This document shows positions 26,601-37,266 of a DNA stretch of 64,000 nt, piece by piece. Positions within the stretch are counted from its first letter, which is position 1, and each line of letters opens with the position of its first letter. Below the pieces are notes generated by a model. It was not told the origin of the DNA, did not search any database, and saw only the letters and a list, made by a program, of their open reading frames with translations. The translations under genes were made by a program, and so were the position numbers. This stretch comes from Ciona intestinalis (lineage: Eukaryota; Chordata; Ascidiacea; Phlebobranchia; Cionidae), in NCBI RefSeq assembly GCF_000224145.3, contig NC_020177.2:5105375-5169374 (forward strand), written 5' to 3'.

Positions 26601-29600
26601 AAATTAATCGGTTCTTGGTAGGAAATTTGTTAAACTAAAGTAACTCTTTTTGATGCACAGTTTAATAACTAATGTCGTAACTTTAATTACCCAGGTAACG
26701 AGTGGTAAGAAGTGGGCTGAGATAAGCACGGAGATGGGGTTGGGCACTTCCTCCACATCAGGGTTCACACTTAAGAAGCAATATTGTAAATACTTATACG
26801 GCTACGAATGCAGAGTTGAGCGGGGTCAGGAAGAACCTCATGAAGCTATGGCAAGGTACATTTTGTGTTGGGTGGTGGAATACTAAAGTGTCGGTCAAAT
26901 ACAACTTAACTTATCTTACAGCCCCCTAGTAAAAAGTGGTGCAACCAATTCGATGGTTTTTAAATTTACTTTCCCAAAATTATGGTTTTTGAATTTACTT
27001 TCTTAAAAGTACTGATTTGTTTTGTTTTTATTTAATACCTGAATAGCTTGCGTAACTATTTGTAATCACGTTTCACATTCATCATTACACACAGAATACT
27101 AGAGGCGAACCGGAAGCGCAAAGTTCAGGTCGACCAACAATACGCAAAAGAAGAAGCTGCTAAAAGCACCCTGGCCCCCAAGTTAATCCGCCTGCTGCCC
27201 CAGGCCCCCCTGCCCCCCAACACCACCCTCCCNNNNNNNNNNNNNNNNNNNNNNNNNNNNNNNNNNNNNNNNNNNNNNNNNNNNNNNNNNNNNNNNNNNN
27301 NNNNNNNNNNNNNNNNNNNNNNNNNNNNNNNNNNNNNNNNNNNNNNNNNNNNNNNNNNNNNNNNNNNNNNNNNNNNNNNNNNNNNNNNNNNNNNNNNNNN
27401 NNNNNNNNNNNNNNNNNNNNNNNNNNNNNNNNNNNNNNNNNNNNNNNNNNNNNNNNNNNNNNNNNNNNNNNNNNNNNNNNNNNNNNNNNNNNNNNNNNNN
27501 NNNNNNNNNNNNNNNNNNNNNNNNNNNNNNNNNNNNNNNNNNNNNNNNNNNNNNNNNNNNNNNNNNNNNNNNNNNNNNNNNNNNNNNNNNNNNNNNNNNN
27601 NNNNNNNNNNNNNNNNNNNNNNNNNNNNNNNNNNNNNNNNNNNNNNNNNNNNNNNNNNNNNNNNNNNNNNNNNNNNNNNNNNNNNNNNNNNNNNNNNNNN
27701 NNNNNNNNNNNNNNNNNNNNNNNNNNNNNNNNTGTTGTCAACTTTTAATAAACAACTTAACAATTTTTCCCAACATTTTTTGAAAACTTTTTACAAAATC
27801 CCTACATCTAACCCCCTTTACCCACCCAGCCCTTCACTTCACCGACCTGGGTCTGTACCCACCCAACCCGGGGCTTCCCCATACATCCCCAAGCCCCATC
27901 ACCCAGGAACTCACCTTACCCCAACACTATGGGACAACCACCGAGTGCGAGACCAACTTACCCCAACCAGGTAGGCTGTTAAAGAAAATGCTATTTTCAC
28001 CCAGAAACTATAATGGCACCGTATTCTAATCTAGTGGGTAACACCCTCGTACAAGAGGGCAAGGGATGTTACTCCCTAAAGTTTACTGTAAGAAAAATTA
28101 CTGTTTATGGAGTATATGAGCCTACTTTATTCTACATGGGTGAAGAACTACAATGAGCCATGCATGTTACCTGTTGTGAATGCAATATACTCTGGCTATG
28201 CTTATTTATACAGACATACAATAAACACTGTTTTAGTCAGAAATGAACAAAAATACTTGATTTTAACTCTGGCATTACCCCTATTATAACCCCCACTATT
28301 AGCAGGGCTACCCTGGCCACCCCTACACCCCACCCAACCAATACCTTGGTATGAAACGTCCAGCTACTGACCAGTATGGTCCCCCAAGCAAATATATCAG
28401 ACCTGTAAGTATGCATTGTGTTAATACGTTAACATGTGTAGGTATTCAGTTTATGGAATAAGTTCATAGAAAAACATTCCATTGTATGTGAGTGACACGA
28501 CAAAGCACGCCATCACACTTTAGATTTAAGTAATGTTGCTTATAATACACACATGTCACTTCAATCCTGCTAAGATGTACTTTCATATTAATTGCAAAGT
28601 TAGCAATTGCAAAACTTACTTCTATTTCATAATTATCACCTTTGTCAATAACATTAACCATTATGACATCACAGGAAAGCCACCTTTCCCATTACCCCAC
28701 CCCAGGGAATTACCCTCAAAACCACCCTGCTTACGACCGTACCCGCCCTCGTTATCCCTCAAGTGGGCCTTCGACCCCACATGGGTCTCACCCCATGTAC
28801 AGAGGACCACTAAGGCGTGACAGGGGGTCTCAGCCATCAGGAGGCTTTCCCAAACACGATGGAGCAAGATGGCCCCACCCTGGAGTCACCCAGCAAGCAC
28901 AAAGTCCCGTACAGTTTCAGCATATTCATAAATATTCAATGGAACAAAGGAAAAGGTGAAACATATTTAATATTTTTGCTGTTATTGATATAACATGTCT
29001 TAATTTATTTAGATGTATACAAGAGAGCATAGCTTTAATAAATGTGCACGTATCTTTATGAAATAATTGGTAAAAAAGGGATATAAATGAGTTTCTGAGT
29101 CATACACCAGGAATAAGACATTAGTACATCACATAAGGGTGCCATGACGTTGTTATATTGAAGATTTAATAGAAAACTAGTATATAGTTGTAACATACCC
29201 CTAGCATACTCCAAACAGATAAGTGTACAAGTCATCTATGCTAAGTAATTAGCGCCATATAGTACAACATACTGTGTATTATAAGTTTGTATACCGCCAC
29301 ACCACCAACCCATCCAACTCCCAACAGACAAGTGTACAGATCCTCCATGTTAAGATCAGACAACTTGTTCCCCCCTGACTCAGTGGAAGCCACCCAACCT
29401 AAGAACTTCAGGTTCCAGAGGAAATCCTGCAGAGATGGTAAGTGAAGTCTTGTATAAAGTGTTTCGTACCAAATATGAAACACATTATTTAAAATTTATT
29501 AAAATGATGTGGTGACAATATTAAAATGCAGTAACATGGCACTTTATATTGAATATTCCATATAAGGTATTACAACTTATTTCCACATATTTAGTTTTGT

Positions 29601-32600
29601 TTTTACTACATGGTATGCAGCAAACATGCTTTTTAATGACTATGGTTTAGTCTTCGTCTTTTTTAACCCTTTGTTCTAATCTTTGCTATTTTACTAAAAG
29701 CAACTTATATATATATAAGATACAATAAAATGGGGAAAGTTGGGACACCTTTCTTCAGTAAACAAAGAATATTCAAAGAATCCTAAAAAATGTATTCTCA
29801 CAACTCCTGTAGACCCGTCTTACCCCATCGTACTATAATAAGAGCTGCATTAACAACATACCATCCACAGTTGGTGTACTAGAAGGTTGGAAAGTGATCA
29901 TGGCATTGAAGAGTGGTCTGCTAGTTGAAAGTACATGGGCACTTAATGTGTTAACAGTATTGTTATACGATCAACAAACTATAGCTCAGTTTAAGTTGGT
30001 TCAACTACCTGGGTTGCTCGATGCTTTAGTGGAACATTATAGGTGAGTGTGATGTAATACTGTTTGCTATAACTTGTATGTGTTGAGGTAAAGACAGTAA
30101 AGTGTAATACTCAGACAAGGTGAGGTTTTGTTGGTTGTGTTTGATTATGGAAATATGCTTATAGCATTATAGGTGGTTGTGGTGTAATATGAGGTTAGGT
30201 ATAACTTCATTAACTTGTATGTGTTCCATCTCTTCTAAGTGGGAAAGGTAAAGCATGTAATGAAACCTCGGATTTGAGCCAGAGTTCAGTCTTTACCTCG
30301 AAACTGAGGTTGCTACAACCCATTAATGATCACTGTATACTGCTTTGTATTTGTTTCACTTTTTTGTATATTTGTATTTACATAATACATGGCAGTTTTG
30401 GTATAAAAGTATGTCCAAAAGTCTACATGTGTTGAATACATCATGAAAATCCTCACAAATTTGTTGAGTTCATGACATCACAATACCCCATTCACAGACG
30501 GTGTTTGTCGGCCATCTTTACTTTATCAAGCGAGCAACAAGCGTTAGGGGTCGCGAACTTTGACCCCACCCCTCACCCTGAGGTAAAAGATGCATTGGAA
30601 GATGAAACAGCAGATGTTCCAACTAAGATGAAGACCAATAAAGGGAAGAAGAAGAAAGGTGAGGATTTTGTAGTAGTTGTTTTGTTCATGTTTAGGAGTG
30701 GGTATCTGGTCCAATGTTTAACACTGGTAGGTTTTTTTTATGACACCAGGTTGTAACAATTATTACTTATTATGGCGGTTAAGCTGAACCCACCCTGCAC
30801 TACTAACCTCTACTAACCATATCTTCTATTCTATATGAGTGGGGTCTTTGTTGAGGAGCTAGAATTTACACCAGAGTTTCCCCATTACCTCAATACCCTA
30901 ATGAACCATATAAACGCCCAAAAATTATGTTAAAAGCCACCTAGATATAATCAACCAACCGTCCTTTCCCAGGCCAAGCAAACGCGAAACTTTACGGGGT
31001 TTTCTCCGAACTCCCGATCAAAGTTGAACCTCGAACCGACCCCTTCGTGGTTGATCGAACGCACCAATGGGATTTCGCAAACAAGGTAATTTCCAACAAT
31101 ATAAATTATAGTAGGGTGGGGGAAAACGGGACACTTTTAGCACTAAAATTGAAATATCCTGATCGTGTAATAAACACTCAACAACGGTTTATGGTAGTCA
31201 TGGGCAAACCGGAAACGGTTTTATAATTCAATGGCATTGCGTCATCATGCAACTATGACATCACAGATTGACTTATCTGATGACTTGTCGCACATCATCG
31301 TAAGTTTTCAACAATCAACGGAAGCCACTCAAGTGGAACATGACGAGATCACTGAGCCGGAACAACCGATCCGGGTCGTGGAAGCGACACTCGAGGATGT
31401 TCTTTCCATCCCTTGCTCCGTGCTTGCTCCTGAGGATGATGATGTCATCGATGATGTCACTACCCATGATGTCATGACTGATAATATCATCAAAGATATC
31501 AAAAAGGAGGTTGCAGAAAAATCTGAAGACATTCCGGAAACTAAAACAAACAATGAAAAAATTGTTGCAAATGGAACAGATGAAAATGAGAAAATGGATG
31601 TTTGTGATGTCATAAAGAAAACTGATGATCTCATAACTAATCCTGATGTCACAAAGAATGATGACCTAACAAAGAAATGTGATGATGTCACAATAAAAAC
31701 TAAGGATGTCATAATGAAAACGGATGACATCACAAATCACACTGCTGACATCACAAATACTACTGATGACATCATAAAGAAAACTGATGATATCATAAAG
31801 AAAGTTCCTGATGTCATAAACAAGTTGAATGATGTCACCAACGAACAAAGTGATGTCATAATGGCAGAAGTAATAACAAAAGAATCAGAAAAGTTAATAA
31901 AAGAAGAAAAAGTTGAAGTTGTTTTGAAAGAAAAGCCCGTTTTATGCAATGGGTTGCAAACCAACCTAATTTTGAACCAAGCTGAGGTAAAAGTTGAACA
32001 AGTTACAACGGATTCGAATAAATTGAACGATTCTCCGAGGTTGAGTTTGACTTCGAGGGTGGAGAAAGTCCTGGAGGAAAGGAATGTCATCTTGCTTGAA
32101 GATGAAGCAGCAGGGAGCGATGGGAGTCAAGTTGATCTGCTCCTTGGTCCTGTGATTCATCAAGATGTTTGCAAGAGGCAAGCGGAGGTTTCACGGAGGT
32201 TGGAATGCTTGTCCAACATCATCCGTGGATTGTCGTTTGTTCCAGGGAACGCAAACGAACTTTGTCGACAGCGTGAACTCATGAGGGCGCTGTCTGGCAC
32301 ATTATTGTTGCGTCATAAACACAGGACGAGACCCAGACACGCATCACCGCACAGCGAAAGTTGCGACGAAAATGATGAGAAATCGGACAATCGCTCGTAT
32401 TATTTAAACTCGGTCGGTTTATCCGGGAAGAAGAGTAAAAAGTCAGATCTTTTTGCTCCGGAAGACAAAACTGAGGGTCCGCGACAGCGTAGACTCTTTA
32501 GCGCCACCGTGCTCGATTCTGATGAAAACACGGAGGTGTATACTGCCCCCTGGTGGTGGGATACGGTTCGAAGGGTTAGGGAAGACTCACTTGTCATCTT

Positions 32601-34390
32601 ATCAAACATTGCGCACTCGGTGGACCTCTCGGAGCTTCCTGACGACCATGTTGCTATGGCGGTGTTGGAGGCGTGCCTTCATTGGTCCGTTTGTCCGTCG
32701 TCCGATGCTTCAGATTCCTTTTCATCGTCAAGGTCGAGGTGAGAGTTGAATAACGACCATGTTAGTAAATGGATATCAAATTTAATAGAAATAAATAAAT
32801 GTAACTTATGGAATCTCATGTATAACACAAGTGTGCCTTTTATACGTAAGTTTTTGTTGTGACTGATATATGTGTAAAACCAACATAAACTAACGAATTG
32901 AATTAAATGGAATTTCTTTATCGTGATATAGTGGGGCAACAGTCGTTATAACACAGACGTTGGCTGAAGATTTAAATCTCAAAACCAATAACTTAACTTG
33001 ATACATCTCCAGGCGCATGTTATCCCCACAAAGGTTGGCGTTGGAGATCCTCACAAAACTCAGCATCAAGGATCAGAATGTTGACCTTATACTTGCTACA
33101 CGACCTTTTAGTCGGATAGAAAAGTTGTTTGGATACTTGGTGGGTTGCTTTGTATTTAATTGTATGGGGTTGTTATATGAATGTCTCCTGGTGGGTCAAC
33201 GACAGTCTTTATAACACCGGTGTGCTGTTTTATACACCTCGTGCCTGCTTACGAGTTACCGCGTATGTAACTTTGAACTATAGGAATTGGAGTAAAGAAG
33301 TCTCATAAGTTTTTTAAGTTTTTTAGAGACCTTTGTCCGCCTAACCACTGCTGTAACATAACTTATATATATATATATATGGTACAATAACTTAGCCACA
33401 AAATTGACATAACCAATTCACCCCCCACAGGTAAACTTAATATGCGATCGTAAAGACCAAACCCTTCGTGAGTTTGCAATCGTCTTAATAGCAAACCTGG
33501 CAGGGGGTGATACAGTGGCAGCTCGTGCTATAGCTTTACAGAAAGGAGCAATATCCGGCCTTATTTCATTTCTTGAGGTAAGGGAGTTGAACGTATTGGT
33601 AATACCTTTTTATGGGCTATGGATAAACACGTATTAGTTATACATTCAACTACATGCTTTCTTGAATTAAAAAGTAGGGTGCCAGTTTTATAAGTGGAGT
33701 CAAAGATGGTGGTCTTATAAGACCCCTATAAAATACCCTAAATTTGTTTTAACATCCAAACCTGTAATTGTGTTTACCAATTAGCAACAACAGGCATCTA
33801 AAATGAACGAGTCCAACATAACATATTTAACAAAAATCAACCCCCTTTCCCACAGGAATGCGAAGAGACTGGAATGTCAAATCGAAGAATGTTTTCCGCC
33901 GTCCAACAAAATATTAACTGTGGCACAATAGAGTTTATGATGATCAAGTGTTCGACAACTATTCTGTGTTTGGCTAAACTGGATGAGAACAGGTTGGTTA
34001 GTTTTGTGTGTATTAGGGTAGCAAGTTTGATGCTCGATACTGATAGGTGTCCTAAGTAAAGGCCCTTTGGGAACATTGCTCTTGCTTCAACCAAATGGCC
34101 ACTAACAGATTGTAGCACCCTGGGTGTTGGGGTAATAGGCATATCTTGTCAAACTTTGAACCTGTAATTTCTCGGTTATACTGACCACTGAAGCATGACA
34201 ATGGATTTTTCTTATTTTTCTCGTGTGTTTAACCTTATTATTCTAACACCTCCTATTATTACATTACAGATCATCGTTTGTGAAGTATCAACTACGATTG
34301 TTATCATTATCGATGTCACAAATACTCGACCCCAAGGTTGTTCGGATAATGTCCTCTGTTTTATACGAACTCAGTCATGATAGCTCGTGA
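14620..34390 (+). CDS. ARID1: ARID1/BAF250 subunit of the SWI/SNF (BAF) chromatin remodeller
   Basis: This is the large DNA-binding and scaffold subunit of nuclear BAF complexes. Exons: 14620-15183, 20037-20192, 20507-20650, 22005-22131, 22499-22717, 22939-23103, 23538-23618, 24306-24347, 24666-24819, 25294-25693, 26141-26344, 26695-26855, 27095 into the gap at 27233, 27830-27970, 28306-28404, 28675-28955, 29328-29437, 29871-30042, 30498-30658, 30973-31085, 31267-32738, 33013-33139, 33431-33577, 33856-33992, 34270-34390 (TGA 34388-34390). Phases agree at every junction outside the gap. An in-frame TGA at 14602 lies just before the start ATG. The readable product is about 1,880 aa, versus about 2,285 in human ARID1A. 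In order it holds a Pro/Gln/Tyr/Gly-rich N-terminus with an eight-Ala run, an ARID domain, a second Pro-rich stretch and the BAF250 C-terminal domain. A single vertebrate-like ARID1A/B pro-ortholog is inferred. At least one exon may be lost in the N gap. Confidence 0.95.
15288..15510 (+). repeat. Three tandem copies of the GGTGAGGTCC dispersed repeat
   Basis: The family reads roughly TATGGGTGAGGTCCTAC, a short variable part, GGGACCTGGG, TTTAGACCAGAGTTGGC and ATTACCCCAACA. Three diverged copies follow each other here. I do not know a name for it. Confidence 0.7.
16430..16505 (+). repeat. GGTGAGGTCC dispersed repeat
   Basis: CTATATTGGTGAGGCGGGCA to TTACCCCAACAG; ARID1 intron 1. Confidence 0.6.
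18028..18230 (+). mobile_element. SINE body and tail in ARID1 intron 1
   Basis: It starts at GGACGTATGTGTCCCTGGGC and ends at GCGAGGATAAATACGTTACA; the head is lost. Confidence 0.78.
20807..20938 (+). mobile_element. SINE, internally deleted
   Basis: A short head (CACTGTGGCGCAGC) joins almost directly to the tail. Confidence 0.7.
21672..21955. repeat. Minisatellite, about 71-bp unit, four copies
   Basis: The string GAATACACCATGTGTGTCTG recurs near 21672, 21743, 21839 (with a 25-bp insertion before it) and 21909. The rest of the unit reads AAGACACCCATGTTATAACT, then GACAGTGAGCATGAGGTGTA. It lies in the ARID1 intron directly before exon 22005. Confidence 0.88.
23200..23404 (+). mobile_element. 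MITE copy 5
   Basis: Nearly complete copy in an ARID1 intron; the right end is extended by a C-rich run. Confidence 0.88.
24060..24166 (+). mobile_element. SINE tail fragment
   Basis: The tail begins TTACCCACAAAGTAACATAC; ARID1 intron. Confidence 0.68.
24885..25100 (+). mobile_element. MITE copy 6
   Basis: Full copy with a short internal duplication (two GAGTTTTTTA-like stretches near 25000); ARID1 intron. Confidence 0.85.
26141..27232 (+). CDS. ARID1: ARID (AT-rich interaction) domain exons of ARID1
   Basis: Exons 26141-26344, 26695-26855 and 27095 onward encode the DNA-binding ARID fold. Visible family signatures include [50 protein letters not shown] and [13 protein letters not shown]. 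The hydrophobic core and the helix-turn-helix segment all look intact. The next stretch is Lys/Arg-rich ([12 protein letters not shown]) before the sequence runs into Ns at 27233. Confidence 0.95.
27233..27732. other. Assembly gap of exactly 500 N
   Basis: The run of exactly 500 Ns suggests a fixed-size placeholder rather than a measured gap. It cuts an ARID1 exon just after the ARID domain, in Pro-rich, C-rich sequence (CCCC-rich on the left edge). At least the end of that exon and possibly further exons are missing. Confidence 0.97.
27830..27970 (+). CDS. ARID1: ARID1 exon with ambiguous reading frame beside the gap
   Basis: This exon is 141 nt, with acceptor CCACCCAG and donor GTAGGC. The exit phase must be 0, because the next exon (28306) is open only in that phase. 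That frame ends well ([20 protein letters not shown]) but opens with Trp- and Cys-containing sequence unlike its surroundings. The +1 frame opens with ARID1-like [18 protein letters not shown] and then turns poor. One missing base near 27910 would join the two good halves. The boundaries are supported; the exact protein is not. Confidence 0.65.
29720..29838 (-). mobile_element. MITE copy 7 (internally deleted)
   Basis: About 120 bp; both ends are retained but the middle is missing. It lies just before ARID1 exon 29871. Confidence 0.7.
29871..34390 (+). CDS. ARID1: BAF250 C-terminal domain exons of ARID1
   Basis: These exons encode the conserved C-terminal Armadillo-like domain that contacts the BAF core. 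Matching segments are [48 protein letters not shown]-like [59 protein letters not shown] and [17 protein letters not shown]. Within the 1472-bp exon (31267-32738), a roughly 150-residue Asp/Thr/Lys-rich block at about 31420-31900 interrupts the conserved sequence, where vertebrate ARID1 proteins also carry a poorly conserved acidic linker. The protein ends with [12 protein letters not shown] before the TGA. Confidence 0.93.
31107..31229 (+). mobile_element. MITE copy 8 (3' truncated)
   Basis: The left end and core are clear. The element stops after TTTATAATTC, about 37 bp before the acceptor of ARID1 exon 31267. Confidence 0.82.
33192..33275 (-). mobile_element. SINE tail fragment
   Basis: Reverse-oriented tail in an ARID1 intron. 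Confidence 0.68.
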
Positions 34391-34986
34391 CTGCCACCAT
34401 GAGGTCACCACGCTGATGCCAACTTATCCACACGGTGACGAAGCAGAGCGAGCATATTTCAGGGTCAATCGTTGCCTTTTCGTCAAATTTTCAACTTTAT
34501 GCATCGCAGCCTGCTGCTTGTCGATTCTTTCATCACAATGGGAATTATTACTGTGATCTCTCCAACCATAGGCGCCAGACGTGGGGTGGCAGGGTGTGCA
34601 GGTCCACCCCCAGGATCTCCGCACTGCATTAATCAGTGAGCATTTCAACCAATGAGGTGAAATATGTTTCACATGATGGTGCATCTAACTACCCCTGCCT
34701 CCCCTGCATTTTGGAAAGTTAGGTGCCTATGTCTACCATTGTCCGCTGCCATAAGAGATAATCACAAAGGTGGGGAAAACCCCCAATATGACACCGGTTG
34801 TGCAATAAATGGGGAGGATTTTTTTTCAATGAATTACAAATCAGAAAATTGGAAAATCATTTCGCTATTACTGGTTTATATTGTTTCTATTTTTGCGTTC
34901 AGTTCACAGTTTCTCTCATATGAGGGAAATACCCTGTGCCATGTCACCCGACTGTTTGTGACGTCATTGTACCTCATTGTTGCATT

Positions 34987-35234
34987 AATAAAATGTGAAG
35001 GACGGTCAATATATGTTGTGTTTATGTTTGAGAAGCGACAGGCTGCATTATCTGGTGCACTTGAGTGGAAAATGCGAAGGATAATTTAAATTCTTTAATC
35101 GTCTATCAGAGTCAATTTTATATATTTTGTTTGAGATAAACGAAATATATATCCTTCATTTATTTCTATCTAATATACGAATAATATATCTAATAGACGA
35201 ATAATATATACGCAAATTTTGTCAGTCAAATAAA
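34987..35234 (+). terminator. Candidate polyadenylation signals for ARID1
   Basis: AATAAA occurs at 34987-34992 and again at 35229-35234, 600-850 bases after the ARID1 stop. Either could end the 3' UTR. Confidence 0.35.
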
Positions 35235-35500
35235 GAATGTATAAATATGTGCCCATTCATTAGAGCTCTGCTCTCTTGTTTTCATGTTGGACGTAAGTTG
35301 CGTCAGTTTTGTTGCTCTGATGTTGCATACTCATAACTCAGCTATGGTAGTGTTTTTATTTGGAAAAGGCATGTGAGCATGTCCAGGACTGCTTTAGTAG
35401 TTTATGTGTAGTTTTGTTGCTGTTGGTATAATAAATAGACAAATTAATTAATCCAAAATCAGTTTAGTTCAAAACGGCGCTCTGGCACACGTTTGAGCGC

Positions 35501-35585
35501 TTGTAACCAGCAAGGGATACACAGTTCGAGGCTCGATGCTGCTACCATTGGGGGATGTGTCTTTTAGCAAGACACCTAACAGTTT
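35501..35585 (+). mobile_element. SINE head/body fragment
   Basis: GCGCTTGTAACCAGCAAGGG, then GAGGCTCGATGCTGCTACC and the AGCAAGACACCTAACAG body, 200 bp before PYROXD1. Confidence 0.65.
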
Positions 35586-35769
35586 TGATCTAAGTCTAAG
35601 TAGTTTATGCAGATTTATTCTAGGATTGTGAGGTCCTACAACGTGGTACACCTTGGTACCTAAGGTTTAGACAAAAAAGGTCCCATTACCCCAGACCTTC
35701 GCATTGTGTTACCCTGCATTTATAGTTTAACAACAATTATTCATCACCTGTAAAATATCTTATTCCTAT

Positions 35770-35774
35770 AACAG
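35770..35774 (+). promoter_or_regulatory. Splice-acceptor-like site just before the PYROXD1 ATG
   Basis: The sequence TTATTCCTATAACAG ends five bases before the ATG at 35780. It looks like a 3' splice site. It could be the acceptor of a 5' UTR intron or a spliced-leader trans-splicing site, since Ciona trans-splices many mRNAs. Inference only. Confidence 0.4.
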
Positions 35775-35779
35775 CAGTG

Positions 35780-37246
35780 ATGGGGTTTAGGTTTGTAGTG
35801 ATAGGGGGTGGAATAGCTGGGGTGTCGTGTGCTGAAGCCCTGCTTGCCCATTCACCTGATGCAAATGTTTGTCTTGTGTCACCAACACCAATAATCAAAG
35901 CTGCAAGAAACGTCAACGAACTGACGAGAAATTTAGTCACATTTGATGTCACTGAAATACCAGTTACAGAATATGAGTCAAAACATCCGAATGTAAAAGT
36001 TCATAAATGCTCAGCCGTGCGGATTGATACTGAAGATAAGTTAATATTTATGAGTAGTGGAGAAACCATATCATATGATAAAGTATGTGTTTGTACTGGT
36101 GCAAGACAAAATGTGATTTTCCCCGAAAATAATTGTGTGGTTGGGATAAGAGACACGGCAACTGCTATGGAGTTGGACAAGATGTTAAAATCATCGGAAC
36201 GTGTTGTTGTTGTTGGGAATGGAGGGATCGCAACAGAACTTGTGTTTCAGATCAAGAACTGTGAAGTGATTTGGGCAATCAAGGACAAATCCATCAGCAA
36301 TGTTTTCTTTGATGGCGGGGCAGGACAATTTTTTCTGCCATTTTTACAACGAAAACAAGATTTGTTAAAAAATTTTGAAACTGAAATTCCATCTAAGCGA
36401 ATGATTTATAAAGTCTCGGACTTTAATACCACGGAAAGCAAGACTCTAGGAGGCGCTCTTGGGCCAGATTGGCACCAGAGTTTAAGTTTAACTGGAACGA
36501 ATGACGACATTTGTGGTGTTAATGTTGAATATGAGTGCGAGGTGCAGGACTTGCATGTAAGAAGTGATAATTGTTGCAACTTACATGAAACTAAGAAGCC
36601 AAGTGGTGAATATTGGCCTCTGCATGTTAAGTTAACTAATGCTGTCTCACATGCTTGTGATTTTGTGATAAGCGCTACAGGTGTCGTCCCCAATGTTCAG
36701 CTGTTTACCGATCTTTCGTGCACTTTTGGGCTCGACAGCGGTATTGAGATTGACGAGAACATGAGGGTGGTCGGGTTATATGATGTCTATGCTGCTGGGG
36801 ATGTATGTAGCACAGCCAAGTGGCCAGAATCGCCGCATTGGCATCAGATGCGGCTTTGGACACAAGCCAGACAAATGGGATTGTTTGCGGCACAATGCAT
36901 GGCAGGACATTCAACAATGAAGGAAGATATTCCTCTTGATATTTGTTTTGAACTGTTCGCGCACGTTACGAGTTTTTTCGGCAAAAAGGTTGTTTTACTC
37001 GGAAATTATAACGCTCAGAAAAATAACGACAATAAAAACAGCTTAGAATTCCTGCTACGTGTTGAAATGAACGAGGAATATGTTAAGGTTGTTTTATTTA
37101 ACGGCCGAGTTATTGGTTGTGTTTTAATTGGGGAGACCGACTTAGAAGAAACGTTTGAAAATTTAATTTTAAATCAAACTGATGTTTCTGCATTAGGTGA
37201 AAACTTGTTGGACCCGAATGTGGATATAGCTGATTACTTTGATTAG
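35780..37246 (+). CDS. PYROXD1: Pyridine nucleotide-disulfide oxidoreductase domain protein 1
   Basis: This is a flavin- and NAD(P)H-dependent class I pyridine nucleotide-disulfide oxidoreductase relative, nuclear and cytosolic in vertebrates, with an oxidoreductase role that also protects the tRNA ligase complex. The ATG at 35780 (not the GTG three bases before) gives 488 aa, close to the 500 aa human protein. Residues 4-17 hold the FAD dinucleotide motif VVIGGGIAGVSCAE. A second Rossmann motif, VVVVGNGGIATEL, lies near residue 147. It is followed by WAIKDKSISNVFFDGGAG, GALGPDWHQSL and the flavin-binding DVYAAGDVC. The C-terminus MRLWTQARQMG...FELFAHVTSFF...LIGETDLEETFENLILNQ...DYFD is nearly identical to the vertebrate family. 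The coding region has no intron, unlike vertebrate PYROXD1. A polyadenylation signal AATAAA follows 15 bases after the stop. Confidence 0.97.
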   Translation: MGFRFVVIGGGIAGVSCAEALLAHSPDANVCLVSPTPIIKAARNVNELTRNLVTFDVTEIPVTEYESKHPNVKVHKCSAVRIDTEDKLIFMSSGETISYDKVCVCTGARQNVIFPENNCVVGIRDTATAMELDKMLKSSERVVVVGNGGIATELVFQIKNCEVIWAIKDKSISNVFFDGGAGQFFLPFLQRKQDLLKNFETEIPSKRMIYKVSDFNTTESKTLGGALGPDWHQSLSLTGTNDDICGVNVEYECEVQDLHVRSDNCCNLHETKKPSGEYWPLHVKLTNAVSHACDFVISATGVVPNVQLFTDLSCTFGLDSGIEIDENMRVVGLYDVYAAGDVCSTAKWPESPHWHQMRLWTQARQMGLFAAQCMAGHSTMKEDIPLDICFELFAHVTSFFGKKVVLLGNYNAQKNNDNKNSLEFLLRVEMNEEYVKVVLFNGRVIGCVLIGETDLEETFENLILNQTDVSALGENLLDPNVDIADYFD

Positions 37247-37260
37247 ATGTTTGAGTATAA

Positions 37261-37266
37261 AATAAA
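37261..37266 (+). terminator. Polyadenylation signal of PYROXD1
   Basis: AATAAA begins 15 bases after the TAG at 37246, giving a very short 3' UTR. Confidence 0.6.

Noticed and set aside
27125..27763. Open frames of about 200 aa on the minus strand
   Set aside because: They consist almost wholly of unknown residues from the N gap.
31329..32181. Minus-strand open frames opposite the large ARID1 exon
   Set aside because: They are shadows of the repetitive Asp/Thr/Lys coding block; the plus strand holds the conserved protein.
35777..35779. GTG as PYROXD1 start
   Set aside because: A standard ATG follows immediately and aligns with the family's N-terminus.
34391..35779. Operon linking ARID1 and PYROXD1
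   Set aside because: The spacing of about 1.4 kb is far larger than the very short intercistronic gaps of trans-spliced Ciona operons, and ARID1 has its own polyadenylation signals.
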